A DNA stretch of 16,088 nt from JANYBT01 sp038211475 (GCA_038211475.1 JBBQVN010000083.1:1-16088), one strand, 5' to 3'; numbered from the stretch's first letter, positions 6,898 through 13,537 are shown. Notes: generated by a model not told the origin, from the sequence alone. Numbers and translations are program-made.

Positions 6898-7263
6898 TTA
6901 GAATTTCAGTCCGGCTTCGCGCGCCGCTTCCGCAAGCGCCTTGATCCGCCCGTGATAAATGTATCCGCCGCGATCAAAAACGACCGTCTCAATCCCTTTT
7001 GACTTGGCCCGCTCGGCAATCGTCTTGCCGACAGTCTTGGCCGCGGCTACGTTTCCGCCGGTGGGCCGGTCAGTCTTGGAGCCTTCGGCCGAACTGGCCG
7101 AGACCAGGGTTTGACCTTTCTGGTCGTCCACCAACTGCACGTAAATATGGTTCAGCGAGCGATACACGTTTAACCGCGGACGCGCCGCCGTTCCCGCCAG
7201 CTTTTTCCGTATGCGGTCGTGAATCCGTTGCCGGGTCGCGTTTTTGCTTGCCTTGTTCAGCAT
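6898..7263 (-). CDS. rplR: 50S ribosomal protein L18
   Basis: L18 binds 5S rRNA with L5 and places it in the 50S central protuberance. The 121-residue product has the usual layout: a basic N-terminus (NKASKNATRQRIHDRIRKKL), then RPRLNVYRSLNHIYVQLVDD, SASSAEGSKTDRPTGG, AKTVGKTIAERAKSKGIETV, and the ending FDRGGYIYHGRIKALAEAAR. Normal length. It follows rplF after a 54-base spacer with two short hairpins. Confidence 0.98.
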   Translation of the reverse strand: MLNKASKNATRQRIHDRIRKKLAGTAARPRLNVYRSLNHIYVQLVDDQKGQTLVSASSAEGSKTDRPTGGNVAAAKTVGKTIAERAKSKGIETVVFDRGGYIYHGRIKALAEAAREAGLKF

Positions 7264-7281
7264 TTGTTCTCCGTTCTTTGT

Positions 7282-7315
7282 CCCGGGGTTCTATGCCGGG
7301 TGGGCGCTACGCGCC
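7282..7315 (-). other. Two adjacent small hairpins in the rplF-rplR spacer
   Basis: CCCGG (7282-7286) pairs with CCGGG (7296-7300) around a 9-base loop. GGCGC (7303-7307) pairs with GCGCC (7311-7315) around TAC. The second begins 2 bases after the rplF stop in the transcript. The stems are GC-only but short, so chance is possible in DNA of this composition. Confidence 0.35.
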
Positions 7316-7317
7316 AC

Positions 7318-7857
7318 TTACTTGGCTCCGGTCTTTCCAACCTTCTTCTTCAACTTCTCGCCCACATACCGGACGCCTTTATTCTTGTAAGGGTCTGGCG
7401 GACGAAGCGAACGCATTTCCGCCGCCACCTGACCGACTTTCTGCCGGTCAATCCCGGTTAAAGACAGCTTGGTCTGCTTCGGATCAATCGTCACTTCCAC
7501 TCCGGTCGGCAACGGGTACTCAATCTGGTGGGAATATCCGAGACTGAAAACCACGGTTCCCTTGCCTTTCAATTCCGCGCGATAGCCGATCCCGACGATT
7601 TCCAGTTCCCGGGTCCAACCCTTGGTGACGCCTTCGACCGCGTTATTGACCAGTGCGCGGGCCAGTCCATGGACCGCCGCCTGCGAGTCGTTCTCGCGGA
7701 TGGCCACCAGGTTTCCGCCCTGCTGGTCAAAGTGAATGCCCTTGGGCAGCACCGTATCCAGTTTGCCCTTGGGCCCCTGGACCTTGATGGTGTTGCCTTC
7801 CACCGTATAGGTGACGCCCTGGGGGATGGGAATAACTTTTTTTCCGATTCTCGACAT
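7318..7857 (-). CDS. rplF: 50S ribosomal protein L6
   Basis: L6 sits near the sarcin-ricin loop and the GTPase-associated centre. The 179 residues form the two related domains. The N-terminus is MSRIGKKVIPIPQGVTYTVE. The linker is ALVNNAVEGVTKGWTRELEI, and the C-terminal rRNA-binding signature is RSLRPPDPYKNKGVRYVGE, followed by a lysine-rich tail. Standard length. The start ATG at 7857 lies 67 bases after rpsH. Confidence 0.98.
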   Translation of the reverse strand: MSRIGKKVIPIPQGVTYTVEGNTIKVQGPKGKLDTVLPKGIHFDQQGGNLVAIRENDSQAAVHGLARALVNNAVEGVTKGWTRELEIVGIGYRAELKGKGTVVFSLGYSHQIEYPLPTGVEVTIDPKQTKLSLTGIDRQKVGQVAAEMRSLRPPDPYKNKGVRYVGEKLKKKVGKTGAK

Positions 7858-7924
7858 AGCTCTCAGTTCTCAGCTTTCCGTCACTTGCCGCGGGCGCCAG
7901 AGGCAGCCGCCGGCCGTAGCGACG

Positions 7925-8323
7925 CTACCAGATTTCGCAAAGCAACTCGCCGCCGACGCCCTGCTTGCGCGCCTGCCGGCCCGTCATTACCCCGCGCGGT
8001 GTGGTCAGGATGTTGATGCCCAACCCTCCGAGCACACGCGGAATCTCCCCGCGGCGCACATACACGCGACAGCCCGGACGCGAAACCCGGGTCAGGGTCG
8101 ACATGGCCGCCTCGTTGTTCGCCCCATATTTCAAGTACACCCGAATCAGTTTATGGCCTTCTTCTTCGGTGGGCTTGAAATTGGCAATATAGCCTTCTTC
8201 TTTCAGAATGCGGGCAATCTCCAGCTTCAACTTCGAAGCCGGCAAGTCCACTTTCTGGTGCCGAGCGCGGATCCCGTTACGAATGCGCGTCAGCATGTCT
8301 GCGACCGGATCGGTCAACCTCAT
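7925..8323 (-). CDS. rpsH: 30S ribosomal protein S8
   Basis: S8 is a primary 16S rRNA binder of the central domain; in E. coli it represses the spc operon. The 132 residues start MRLTDPVADMLTRIRNGIRA and include VDLPASKLKLEIARILKEEG. They end with the signature INILTTPRGVMTGRQARKQG followed by GGELLCEIW. Normal length. The ATG at 8323 has GAGGAG ten bases upstream. It follows rpsN by 122 bases, the widest gap in the window, which carries tandem repeats and several inverted repeats. Confidence 0.98.
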   Translation of the reverse strand: MRLTDPVADMLTRIRNGIRARHQKVDLPASKLKLEIARILKEEGYIANFKPTEEEGHKLIRVYLKYGANNEAAMSTLTRVSRPGCRVYVRRGEIPRVLGGLGINILTTPRGVMTGRQARKQGVGGELLCEIW

Positions 8324-8353
8324 CGTTTTGCTTCTCCTCAGTCCGTCCGTTTG

Positions 8354-8410
8354 CTCCGCCTAGCGGAGAACCTGCGGCGGCGTCTATCGCCGTGCTGTTT
8401 TTACAGCGCG
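8354..8410 (-). other. Cluster of inverted repeats in the rpsN-rpsH spacer
   Basis: Three stems lie side by side. CTCCGC/GCGGAG is at 8354-8368 (loop 3), CGGCG/CGCCG at 8378-8392 (loop 5), and GCTGT/ACAGC at 8394-8407 (loop TTTT; on the plus strand it can extend to 8391-8410). In the transcript they follow the 12-base repeats and precede the rpsH ribosome-binding site. Each is short; the concentration is what stands out. Confidence 0.4.
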
Positions 8411-8414
8411 GATC

Positions 8415-8450
8415 ATTGTGCCTACCATTGTGCCTACCTGGGTGCCTACC
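8415..8450 (-). repeat. Three tandem 12-base repeats across the rpsN stop
   Basis: Two identical copies of ATTGTGCCTACC (8415-8426 and 8427-8438) are followed by a third, TGGGTGCCTACC (8439-8450), matching in its last nine bases. The third copy contains the rpsN stop codon. Because 12 is a multiple of three, each repeat supplies another in-frame TAG after the stop, and a TGA follows. This looks like slipped-strand duplication of the 3' end of rpsN. Confidence 0.8.
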
Positions 8451-8631
8451 AGGACGACTTGGTAAGCCCTGGAATCTCACCCCGCAGCGCCAAGCCACGG
8501 AAGCACAAGCGGCACATGCCAAACTTGCGCAGAAAAGCGCGCGGGCGTCCGCAGATCTGGCAGCGGTTGTGCTTGCGCGAAGAAAACTTCGGCTTCCTTG
8601 CGTCCTTCACTCGTTTTGCTGTTGTCGCCAT
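8446..8631 (-). CDS. rpsN: 30S ribosomal protein S14, short zinc-binding type (type Z)
   Basis: S14 is part of the 30S head, near S3, S10 and S19. The 61-residue length and Cys24, Cys27, Cys40 and Cys43 (C-X2-C-X12-C-X2-C) identify the zinc form, equivalent to B. subtilis RpsN/RpsZ. It is not the ~100-residue cysteine-free type. The conserved core is RCQICGRPRAFLRKFGMCRL followed by CFRGLALRGEIPGLTKSSW. Start ATG with AAGGA five bases upstream. It lies between rplE and rpsH, in normal spc order. Its stop codon lies inside a 12-base tandem repeat. Confidence 0.98.
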   Translation of the reverse strand: MATTAKRVKDARKPKFSSRKHNRCQICGRPRAFLRKFGMCRLCFRGLALRGEIPGLTKSSW

Positions 8632-8667
8632 GCAGTCCTTTTTCTTGAAACCTGAAACTCGAAAATC

Positions 8668-9294
8668 TTACTGCGCCCGGAATGGCATTCCCATGTGCTT
8701 CAACAAGGCCCGTCCCTGATCGTCGCTACGTGCTGTGGTCACAATCGTCACGTTCATACCCTTCAGCTTGTCCACCTTCTCGTAAGAAATCTCCGGGAAG
8801 ATCAACTGATCGTGCAGCCCCAGCGTGTAGTTGCCACGCCCATCAAACGACTTGGTGGAAACACCGCGAAAGTCTCGCACTCGCGGCAGGACCATGGTCA
8901 CCAACCGGTCCATGAATTCGTACATGCGATCGCCGCGCAAGGTCACCATGGCGCCGATCGGCATCCCTTCGCGGACCTTAAACGCCGCAATGGACTTCTT
9001 GGCCCGCGTGACCACCGGCTTCTGGCCGGTGATCTGCCCCAGTTCGTTGACCGCGGGATCGAGGATCTTGGCGTTCTGCGTCGCCTCGCCCACGCCCATA
9101 TTCACCACGATCTTGTGCAACCGCGGCACCGCCATGGCGTTGGTCATTTCCAATTCCTTCAGCAGGGCCGGAGCGATCTCTTTCTCATACCGCACCCGCA
9201 GCCGCGGCCGCTCTTTGGCGCTGTGCTGCGCCTGTGCCGGCTTGGCTTCGACCTGCTGTCTCTGCTGCTTCTCTGATTTTTCTTTCTTTGCCAT
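8668..9294 (-). CDS. rplE: 50S ribosomal protein L5 with N-terminal extension
   Basis: L5 binds 5S rRNA, forms a bridge to S13 and touches P-site tRNA. The 208 residues are about 29 more than the usual 179. The family core begins at about residue 35 (YEKEIAPALLKELEM) and continues with HKIVVNMGVGEATQNAK, GQKPVVTRAKKSIAAFKVRE, RDFRGVSTKSFDGRGNYTLG and EISYEKVDKLKGMNVTIVTT. Residues 1-33 are Lys/Gln/Ala-rich, probably disordered. No ATG lies closer to the core before residue 50, and GAGAAG about eight bases before 9294 supports the long start. A shorter GTG start (about residue 33) cannot be excluded. Confidence 0.96.
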   Translation of the reverse strand: MAKKEKSEKQQRQQVEAKPAQAQHSAKERPRLRVRYEKEIAPALLKELEMTNAMAVPRLHKIVVNMGVGEATQNAKILDPAVNELGQITGQKPVVTRAKKSIAAFKVREGMPIGAMVTLRGDRMYEFMDRLVTMVLPRVRDFRGVSTKSFDGRGNYTLGLHDQLIFPEISYEKVDKLKGMNVTIVTTARSDDQGRALLKHMGMPFRAQ

Positions 9295-9354
9295 TTCCGT
9301 TACTTCTCTCTCTCACGGTTCGGATTGGGTACCGGTTCGTGAAGAATTGCGCCC

Positions 9355-9699
9355 TTACTTTTCGAGCGTCGTATTGCACTTCCGGCAAACCCGCACTTTG
9401 CGGTCGCCGCGCACTTCGTGTCCAATGCGGACCGGGCCGCAGGTAGGGCACACAAGTTGCACCGCCGAGAGCGCCATGCGGCTTTCCTGCTCCGCAATTC
9501 CGCCTTTAATGTTGCGCTGCGGGTTGGGACGCACGTGCTTCTTCACCATCATCACGTGCTCCACCAGGATCTTGCTGTCGTTGGGGAATACGCGCAGCAC
9601 GCGTCCTTCCTTGCCTTTATCGCGGCCGCTCATCACCTTTACGGTGTCGTTGCGGCGGATGTCCACTCGCTTATGTTCTCTGCTTACTGTCTTTGGCAT
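9355..9699 (-). CDS. rplX: 50S ribosomal protein L24, with C-terminal CXXC pair
   Basis: L24 is an early assembly initiator near the nascent-chain exit. The 114 residues contain the KOW motif (DTVKVMSGRDKGKEGRVLRV, about 18-37) and VKKHVRPNPQRNIKGGIAEQ. Cys84, Cys87, Cys105 and Cys108 form a zinc-ribbon-like C-terminal domain, as found in many bacterial L24 proteins. The ATG is 13 bases after the rplN stop, with AGG signals overlapping the gap. Standard length for the cysteine-bearing form. Confidence 0.97.
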   Translation of the reverse strand: MPKTVSREHKRVDIRRNDTVKVMSGRDKGKEGRVLRVFPNDSKILVEHVMMVKKHVRPNPQRNIKGGIAEQESRMALSAVQLVCPTCGPVRIGHEVRGDRKVRVCRKCNTTLEK

Positions 9700-9712
9700 A
9701 TCCTAAACCTTC

Positions 9713-10084
9713 CTAGATCACTTCCGGAGCCAGCGAGACAATCTTCAAAAACTTGCGCTCGCGCAACTCACGGGCTACGGGACCAAACACGCGGGTCCCC
9801 ACCGGCTCCCCGGCATCGTTAATCAGTACTGCTGCATTCTGGTCGAAACGGATATACGTCCCGTCGCGGCGGCGATGCTCTTTGCGGGTGCGCACGATCA
9901 CCGCTTTCACCACCGTCCCTTTTTTCACCTGGCCGGCGGGCGCAGCTTCCTTCACCGAGGCCGTAATCACATCGCCCAACCGGGCCCGCTTGCCGCTTGA
10001 TCCTCCCAAAGGCAGAATCATTTGGAGCAGGCGGGCGCCGCTGTTATCGGCGACGTCGATCATACTGCGCATCATTAACGCCAT
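9713..10084 (-). CDS. rplN: 50S ribosomal protein L14
   Basis: L14 lies at the subunit interface, forming bridges with 16S rRNA, and is the binding site of RsfS. The 123-residue product begins MALMMRSMIDVADNSGARLL. It includes KKGTVVKAVIVRTRKEHRRR, DGTYIRFDQNAAVLIND and GTRVFGPVARELRERKFLKI, and ends SLAPEVI, all canonical. The frame can be extended two codons to a TTG at 10090. The ATG at 10084 is chosen because GGAG lies nine bases before it but only three before the TTG. First gene of the spc part, 30 bases after rpsQ. Confidence 0.97.
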   Translation of the reverse strand: MALMMRSMIDVADNSGARLLQMILPLGGSSGKRARLGDVITASVKEAAPAGQVKKGTVVKAVIVRTRKEHRRRDGTYIRFDQNAAVLINDAGEPVGTRVFGPVARELRERKFLKIVSLAPEVI

Positions 10085-10114
10085 AATCAATCTCTCCTTT
10101 GAATCTCGCCCGGA

Positions 10115-10435
10115 CTAGATACCAAGCTCCGGCAGGGCCGCCACGTCTGGCGCCAATGCCGTCTTACGGATAATTTCCTTCAAACGCCACCGCTTCAGCT
10201 TCGACAGCGGACGGGTTTCTTCCAACCGCACCACGTCGCCAATGTGGCATTCGTTCTTTTCGTCGTGCGCGTAAAACTTCTTGTCCTGCGACAGCACTTT
10301 GCCGTAGAGCGGGTGAGCTTTCTTGCGCGTCACTTCCACCACGATGGTCTTGCTCATGCGGTTGGAAACAACTTCTCCCACCACCAGCTTGCGGCGTCCG
10401 CTGCGCGGCGCTTGCGGGGTTGTAGTGTCAGCCAT
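10115..10435 (-). CDS. rpsQ: 30S ribosomal protein S17
   Basis: S17 is a primary binder of the 5' domain of 16S rRNA with an OB fold. The 106 residues exceed the usual 80-90. Residues 1-15 are a Thr/Pro/Arg extension, and the last 14 or so (LAPDVAALPELGI) form a C-terminal extra. The core has VVGEVVSNRMSKTIVVEVTR, KKAHPLYGKVL and the signature GDVVRLEETRPLSKLKRWRL. Its ATG overlaps the rpmC stop by one base (TAATG), with GGAGAAG upstream inside rpmC, so the two are coupled. Last gene of the S10 group. Confidence 0.98.
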   Translation of the reverse strand: MADTTTPQAPRSGRRKLVVGEVVSNRMSKTIVVEVTRKKAHPLYGKVLSQDKKFYAHDEKNECHIGDVVRLEETRPLSKLKRWRLKEIIRKTALAPDVAALPELGI

Positions 10436-10650
10436 TACTTCTTCTCCGTCTTGCGGCCAGCCGCAATTTCCTGCGCGCGCAATACCGTCTTCACGCGGGC
10501 AATGTCTTTGCGCATGCCACGAATCTTGTTCAAACTTTCGGTCTGCCCCATGTTGAGCTGGAACTTCAGCTTAAACAGCTGGTCAGCCAGGTCGCTCTCG
10601 TGATGCCGCAGTTCCGCGTCCGTAAGGTTATGAATCTTTTCCGCTTTCAT
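10435..10650 (-). CDS. rpmC: 50S ribosomal protein L29
   Basis: L29 sits at the peptide exit tunnel beside L23 and contributes to the docking site for trigger factor and SRP. The 71-residue two-helix protein starts MKAEKIHNLTDAELRHHESD. It contains LFKLKFQLNMGQTESLNKIR and DIARVKTVLRAQE, as in the family. The start at 10650 is preferred over an upstream ATG at 10731, which would add 27 residues encoded inside rplP that have no L29 similarity. One base separates it from the rplP stop; a G-rich ribosome-binding stretch lies in the end of rplP. Confidence 0.97.
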   Translation of the reverse strand: MKAEKIHNLTDAELRHHESDLADQLFKLKFQLNMGQTESLNKIRGMRKDIARVKTVLRAQEIAAGRKTEKK

Positions 10651-10651
10651 C

Positions 10652-11068
10652 CTAGTGGACCCCCTCGCGCTTGATGAATACCGTGCGCAACGGAAGTTTG
10701 TGCGAGGCCAGCCGCATCGCTTCAGCGGCATCCGCCACCGCTACGCCTTCCATCTCAAACAGGATCTTGCCCGGCCGCACCACGGCGACCCAGTGATCGG
10801 GAGCGCCTTTGCCTTTGCCCATACGGGTTTCGGCAGGCTTCTTGGTGACCGGCTTGTCGGGGAACAACCGAATCCAGATTTTGCCTCCGCGCTTGACGAA
10901 ACGAGTCATGGCCACACGGCTGGCTTCAATCTGGCGGTCGGTGATCCAACCCGGCTCCAGCACCTTCAATCCGAACTCGCCGAAAGCCAACTGTGAGCCG
11001 CGCCAGGCTTTGCCTGTCATGCGTCCCCGCTGCTGCTTTCGGTACTTCACCTTCTTCGGCATCAACAT
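10652..11068 (-). CDS. rplP: 50S ribosomal protein L16
   Basis: L16 helps position A-site tRNA and is needed for peptidyl-transferase centre maturation. The 138 residues start MLMPKKVKYRKQQRGRMTGK. Conserved features follow: GEFGLKVLEPGWITDRQIEA, FPDKPVTKKPAETRMGKGKG (the basic loop reaching the catalytic centre) and VRPGKILFEMEGV. A second ATG two codons in (11062) is possible. AGGAAG eight bases before 11068 and the M-L-x-PK family N-terminus favour the first. Normal length. Confidence 0.98.
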   Translation of the reverse strand: MLMPKKVKYRKQQRGRMTGKAWRGSQLAFGEFGLKVLEPGWITDRQIEASRVAMTRFVKRGGKIWIRLFPDKPVTKKPAETRMGKGKGAPDHWVAVVRPGKILFEMEGVAVADAAEAMRLASHKLPLRTVFIKREGVH

Positions 11069-11122
11069 AACGTTTTCTTCCTGTGGGCGCGGCTTAACAC
11101 GCCATGAACACTGCTTCTATTC

Positions 11123-11800
11123 CTAAAACACGCCGGTCGTAGCTTCGCGGCGCTGCTGCGATTCGCGCTTCTTGGCCGGGAGGATCTCGCCTTTGTACAC
11201 CCAGCACTTCACGCCAATCACACCGTACGTGGTTCGCGCCTCGGTGAATCCATAGTCGATGTCGGCGCGCAGCGTGTGCAGCGGCAACCGCCCCTGCAAA
11301 TACCATTCCGAGCGCGCGATTTCATTTCCGTTCAGACGTCCACTCACCCGCACCTTGATGCCCTTGCAGCCGAAGCGCAGCGCCGAGTCCACCGACTTGC
11401 GCATCGCCCGCCGGAAGCCAACCCGCTTCTCCAACTGCAGCGCGATCGCCTCTGACACCAGCTGCGCATCCAGTTCCGGCTTGTGCACTTCCTGGATGTC
11501 GACAAACACATCTTTGTTGATGCGCTTTTGCAGCTCGAGTTTGAGCTTGTCGATTTCCGCGCCCTTGCGCCCGATGATGATGCCCGGTCGCGCCGTCTTA
11601 ATGATGATGCGCAATTTGTTGCCCGGACGTTCAATCTCAATCGAACTGACTCCGGCTGACTTCAGCTTGGTCTTCAGCTCGGCCTTCAGCTTGTAGTCTT
11701 CCAGCAACAGCTTGTCGTAGTCGCGCTCCACGAACCAGCGTGACCGCCACGGCTTGGTATAGCCGAGCCGGAACCCATAGGGATGGACTTTTTGACCCAT
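11123..11800 (-). CDS. rpsC: 30S ribosomal protein S3
   Basis: S3 lies at the mRNA entry channel and takes part in helicase activity with S4 and S5. The 225 residues begin MGQKVHPYGFRLGYTKPWRS. The KH domain has the GXXG loop at 77-80 (GIIIGRKGAEI). The C-terminal domain is recognised by VGFRRAMRKSVDSALRFGCK, GIKVRVSGRLNGNEIARSEW and GRLPLHTLRADIDYGF. A short basic tail follows. The ATG has GGAG seven bases upstream and follows rplV by 27 bases. Confidence 0.98.
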   Translation of the reverse strand: MGQKVHPYGFRLGYTKPWRSRWFVERDYDKLLLEDYKLKAELKTKLKSAGVSSIEIERPGNKLRIIIKTARPGIIIGRKGAEIDKLKLELQKRINKDVFVDIQEVHKPELDAQLVSEAIALQLEKRVGFRRAMRKSVDSALRFGCKGIKVRVSGRLNGNEIARSEWYLQGRLPLHTLRADIDYGFTEARTTYGVIGVKCWVYKGEILPAKKRESQQRREATTGVF

Positions 11801-11827
11801 CGTATTCTCCTGACCAGAACTGATTGA

Positions 11828-12331
11828 CTACTTGCTGCTTGCGGTCTTCTTCTTGTTGCCTTTGACCGCAGTCGCCTTCTTGGAATTCGTTTTCAATTTC
11901 GTTTTAATTTTCGTTTTGGCTTTCGCCGGAGCCTGGTGCGTTGTTTCTTCGCCAACCACGGTGGCCACCGGTGCGCCACTGCGGGTGCGTTCGGCCAGCA
12001 CGATCTCAATGTGCGAGATGCGCCGGACATAACGGAACGCCCGTCCCTGCGGTGCCGGACGAATCCGCTTCATCCGCGGCCCGTCATTGGCAATGGCGCT
12101 CTTCACATACAGGTTATCGATATCCACATCGATACCCTTTTCCGCGCTCAGAAAATTCGCGTTGTCCACGGCCGACTGCAGCAGCTTCGCCACCGTCGCC
12201 GCCACCCGCTTCTTGGTAAACGCCATGGTGTTGCGGGCTTCTTCGACGCGGCGTCCCTTGATCAGGTCCAGCACCAGCCGGGCCTTTTGGGGCGTCACGC
12301 GCATATAACGAGCTTGAGCACGATATTCCAT
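11828..12331 (-). CDS. rplV: 50S ribosomal protein L22 with long lysine-rich tail
   Basis: L22 lines the peptide exit tunnel. The core, residues 1-116, is standard: RYMRVTPQKARLVLDLIKGR, then the tunnel hairpin at about 82-107 (MKRIRPAPQGRAFRYVRRIS), ending HIEIVLAER. Most L22 proteins stop near residue 110-115. This one continues for about 50 residues rich in Lys, Thr and Ala. Residues 139-150 are a tandem K-T-K-I / K-T-K-L / K-T-N-S repeat encoded by 12-base repeats at 11882-11917, which are noticeably AT-rich for this genome. The tail would project from the solvent side of the 50S; its role is unknown. GGAGG five bases before the ATG. Confidence 0.96.
   Translation of the reverse strand: MEYRAQARYMRVTPQKARLVLDLIKGRRVEEARNTMAFTKKRVAATVAKLLQSAVDNANFLSAEKGIDVDIDNLYVKSAIANDGPRMKRIRPAPQGRAFRYVRRISHIEIVLAERTRSGAPVATVVGEETTHQAPAKAKTKIKTKLKTNSKKATAVKGNKKKTASSK
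11882..11917 (-). repeat. Three tandem 12-base repeats inside the L22 tail
   Basis: Units at 11906-11917, 11894-11905 and 11882-11893 share TTCGTTTT at their plus-strand ends and differ at a few earlier bases. They encode K-T-K-I, K-T-K-L and K-T-N-S. The period is a multiple of three, so copy-number change would keep the frame. Confidence 0.75.
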
Positions 12332-12340
12332 GAACGCCTC

Positions 12341-12649
12341 CTATTTCCCCGCCGGCGCGGGCGCCGGTCGAGCCGCCGTTTCGGTGGCCGATTTCATCGA
12401 GTGTCCCTTGAACGCGCGGGTAAAGCTGAATTCTCCCAGCTTATGTCCCACCATGTTCTCAGTGACATATACCGGGATGAACTTCTTCCCGTTGTGCACC
12501 GCGATGGTGTGTCCCACCATCTCAGGAATGATGGTCGAGCGCCGCGACCACGTCCGCAGCACTTTCTTTTCGTTGCGCGCATTCATGCCGTCAATCTTCA
12601 CTTGCAGATGAGTGTCAACAAACGCGCCTTTTTTGGTCGAACGTGCCAT
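12341..12649 (-). CDS. rpsS: 30S ribosomal protein S19
   Basis: S19 is in the 30S head, pairs with S13 and approaches the A-site tRNA. The core has MARSTKKGAFVDTHLQVKI, TWSRRSTIIPEMVGHTIAVH and NGKKFIPVYVTENMVGHKLG, then EFSFTRAFKGH, all canonical. At 102 residues it is about ten longer than usual because of an Ala/Pro tail (ETAARPAPAPAGK). ATG with GAGAGG four bases upstream. Nine bases separate it from rplV. Confidence 0.98.
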   Translation of the reverse strand: MARSTKKGAFVDTHLQVKIDGMNARNEKKVLRTWSRRSTIIPEMVGHTIAVHNGKKFIPVYVTENMVGHKLGEFSFTRAFKGHSMKSATETAARPAPAPAGK

Positions 12650-12662
12650 AAATCCTCTCGTC

Positions 12663-12703
12663 GAGAAGCGGCTCTCCGCGTCTCAAAACGGGGTAAGCCC
12701 CGT
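12663..12703 (-). other. Two tandem hairpins in the rplB-rpsS spacer
   Basis: ACGGGG (12688-12693) and CCCCGT (12698-12703) give a 6-bp stem with a 4-base loop, six bases after the rplB stop; TTTT follows in the transcript. GAGA-A-GCGG (12663-12671) and CCGC-G-TCTC (12676-12684) form a second stem of 4+4 bp with one mismatch. Together they fill most of the 60-base gap. The four Ts make a weak terminator or attenuator possible, but essential genes follow directly. Confidence 0.45.
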
Positions 12704-12709
12704 CTCTAA

Positions 12710-13537
12710 CTAGCTTTTCTTGCGGCGGTTCACGATGAATGCATCGGTCCGCTTGTTATTGCGCGTCTTGTAGCCGCGTGTCGGCTGTCCCCAGGGAGTG
12801 ACTGGGTGACGACCGCCTGAAGTCTTGCCTTCTCCACCACCATGCGGATGGTCGACCGGGTTCATCGAGACGCCGCGGTTGTGCGGACGCTTGCCCAGCC
12901 AGCGCATGCGGCCAGCCTTGCCGATGGTCACGTTTTCGTGGTCCCCGTTCCCCACCTGGCCGATCACCGCCATGCAATCGAGCAGCACTTTGCGGGTCTC
13001 GCCCGAGGGCAACTTCACCAGCGCATAGTCGCCTTCTTTGGCCACCAACTGCGCTGAACCGCCGGCCGAACGCACCATCTGCGCGCCTTTGCCGGGACGA
13101 AGTTCAACATTGTGGACTGTGGTGCCTGGCGGAATGTTCCGCAACGGCAGCGCATTGCCCACCAGGATGTCGGCTTCCGGTCCGCTCACAATCTTCTGTC
13201 CGACCTTCAAGCCATCCGGCTGGACGATGTAGCGCTTCTCGCCATCGGCATACGCCACCAGCGCGATGCGCGAAGAACGATTGGGATCGTATTCGATGGT
13301 GATCACAGTCGCCGGAATTCCAGTTTTGTCGCGCTTGAAATCAATCAGGCGCAGCATCCGCTTGTTTCCGCCGCCACGAAACCGCATGGTGGTGTCGCCC
13401 GAGTTGCGGCGGCCGCCCGATCCCTTTTTGGGGGAAACCAGTGCTTTATACGGCTTGGTCGCCGTGATGTCGTCGTTGACCAGCGTGGTGCGATAGCGCA
13501 ACGTCTGGGTCGTCGGTCTATAAGTCTTAATCGGCAT
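12710..13537 (-). CDS. rplB: 50S ribosomal protein L2
   Basis: L2 is needed for subunit association and peptidyl-transferase activity. The 275 residues are of normal length, starting MPIKTYRPTTQTLRYRTTLV. The OB-like RNA-binding domain is at about 60-125 and the SH3-like domain at about 126-200. The near-invariant loop MNPVDHPHGGGEG (225-237) includes His230, equivalent to the E. coli His229 implicated in activity. The end TRNNKRTDAFIVNRRKKS is typical. The ATG at 13537 has only weak ribosome-binding signal (GAAGAG). It follows rplW by 94 bases. Confidence 0.98.
   Translation of the reverse strand: MPIKTYRPTTQTLRYRTTLVNDDITATKPYKALVSPKKGSGGRRNSGDTTMRFRGGGNKRMLRLIDFKRDKTGIPATVITIEYDPNRSSRIALVAYADGEKRYIVQPDGLKVGQKIVSGPEADILVGNALPLRNIPPGTTVHNVELRPGKGAQMVRSAGGSAQLVAKEGDYALVKLPSGETRKVLLDCMAVIGQVGNGDHENVTIGKAGRMRWLGKRPHNRGVSMNPVDHPHGGGEGKTSGGRHPVTPWGQPTRGYKTRNNKRTDAFIVNRRKKS

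Noticed and set aside
9317..9345. Direct CGGTTCG repeat and a GGTACC palindrome between rplX and rplE
   Set aside because: Too short to separate from chance.
10085..10090. TTG start for rplN
   Set aside because: The Shine-Dalgarno would be only three bases away; the ATG at 10084 has proper spacing.
10651..10731. Longer rpmC start giving a 98-residue protein
   Set aside because: The added 27 residues are encoded inside rplP and do not resemble L29; the ATG at 10650 gives the standard N-terminus.
12688..12703. Intrinsic terminator after rplB
   Set aside because: Only four Ts follow the stem and essential co-operonic genes come next; it is kept only as a possible attenuator.
11936..12709. 257-codon plus-strand frame
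   Set aside because: Antisense to rplV and rpsS, both certain genes; a codon-bias shadow.
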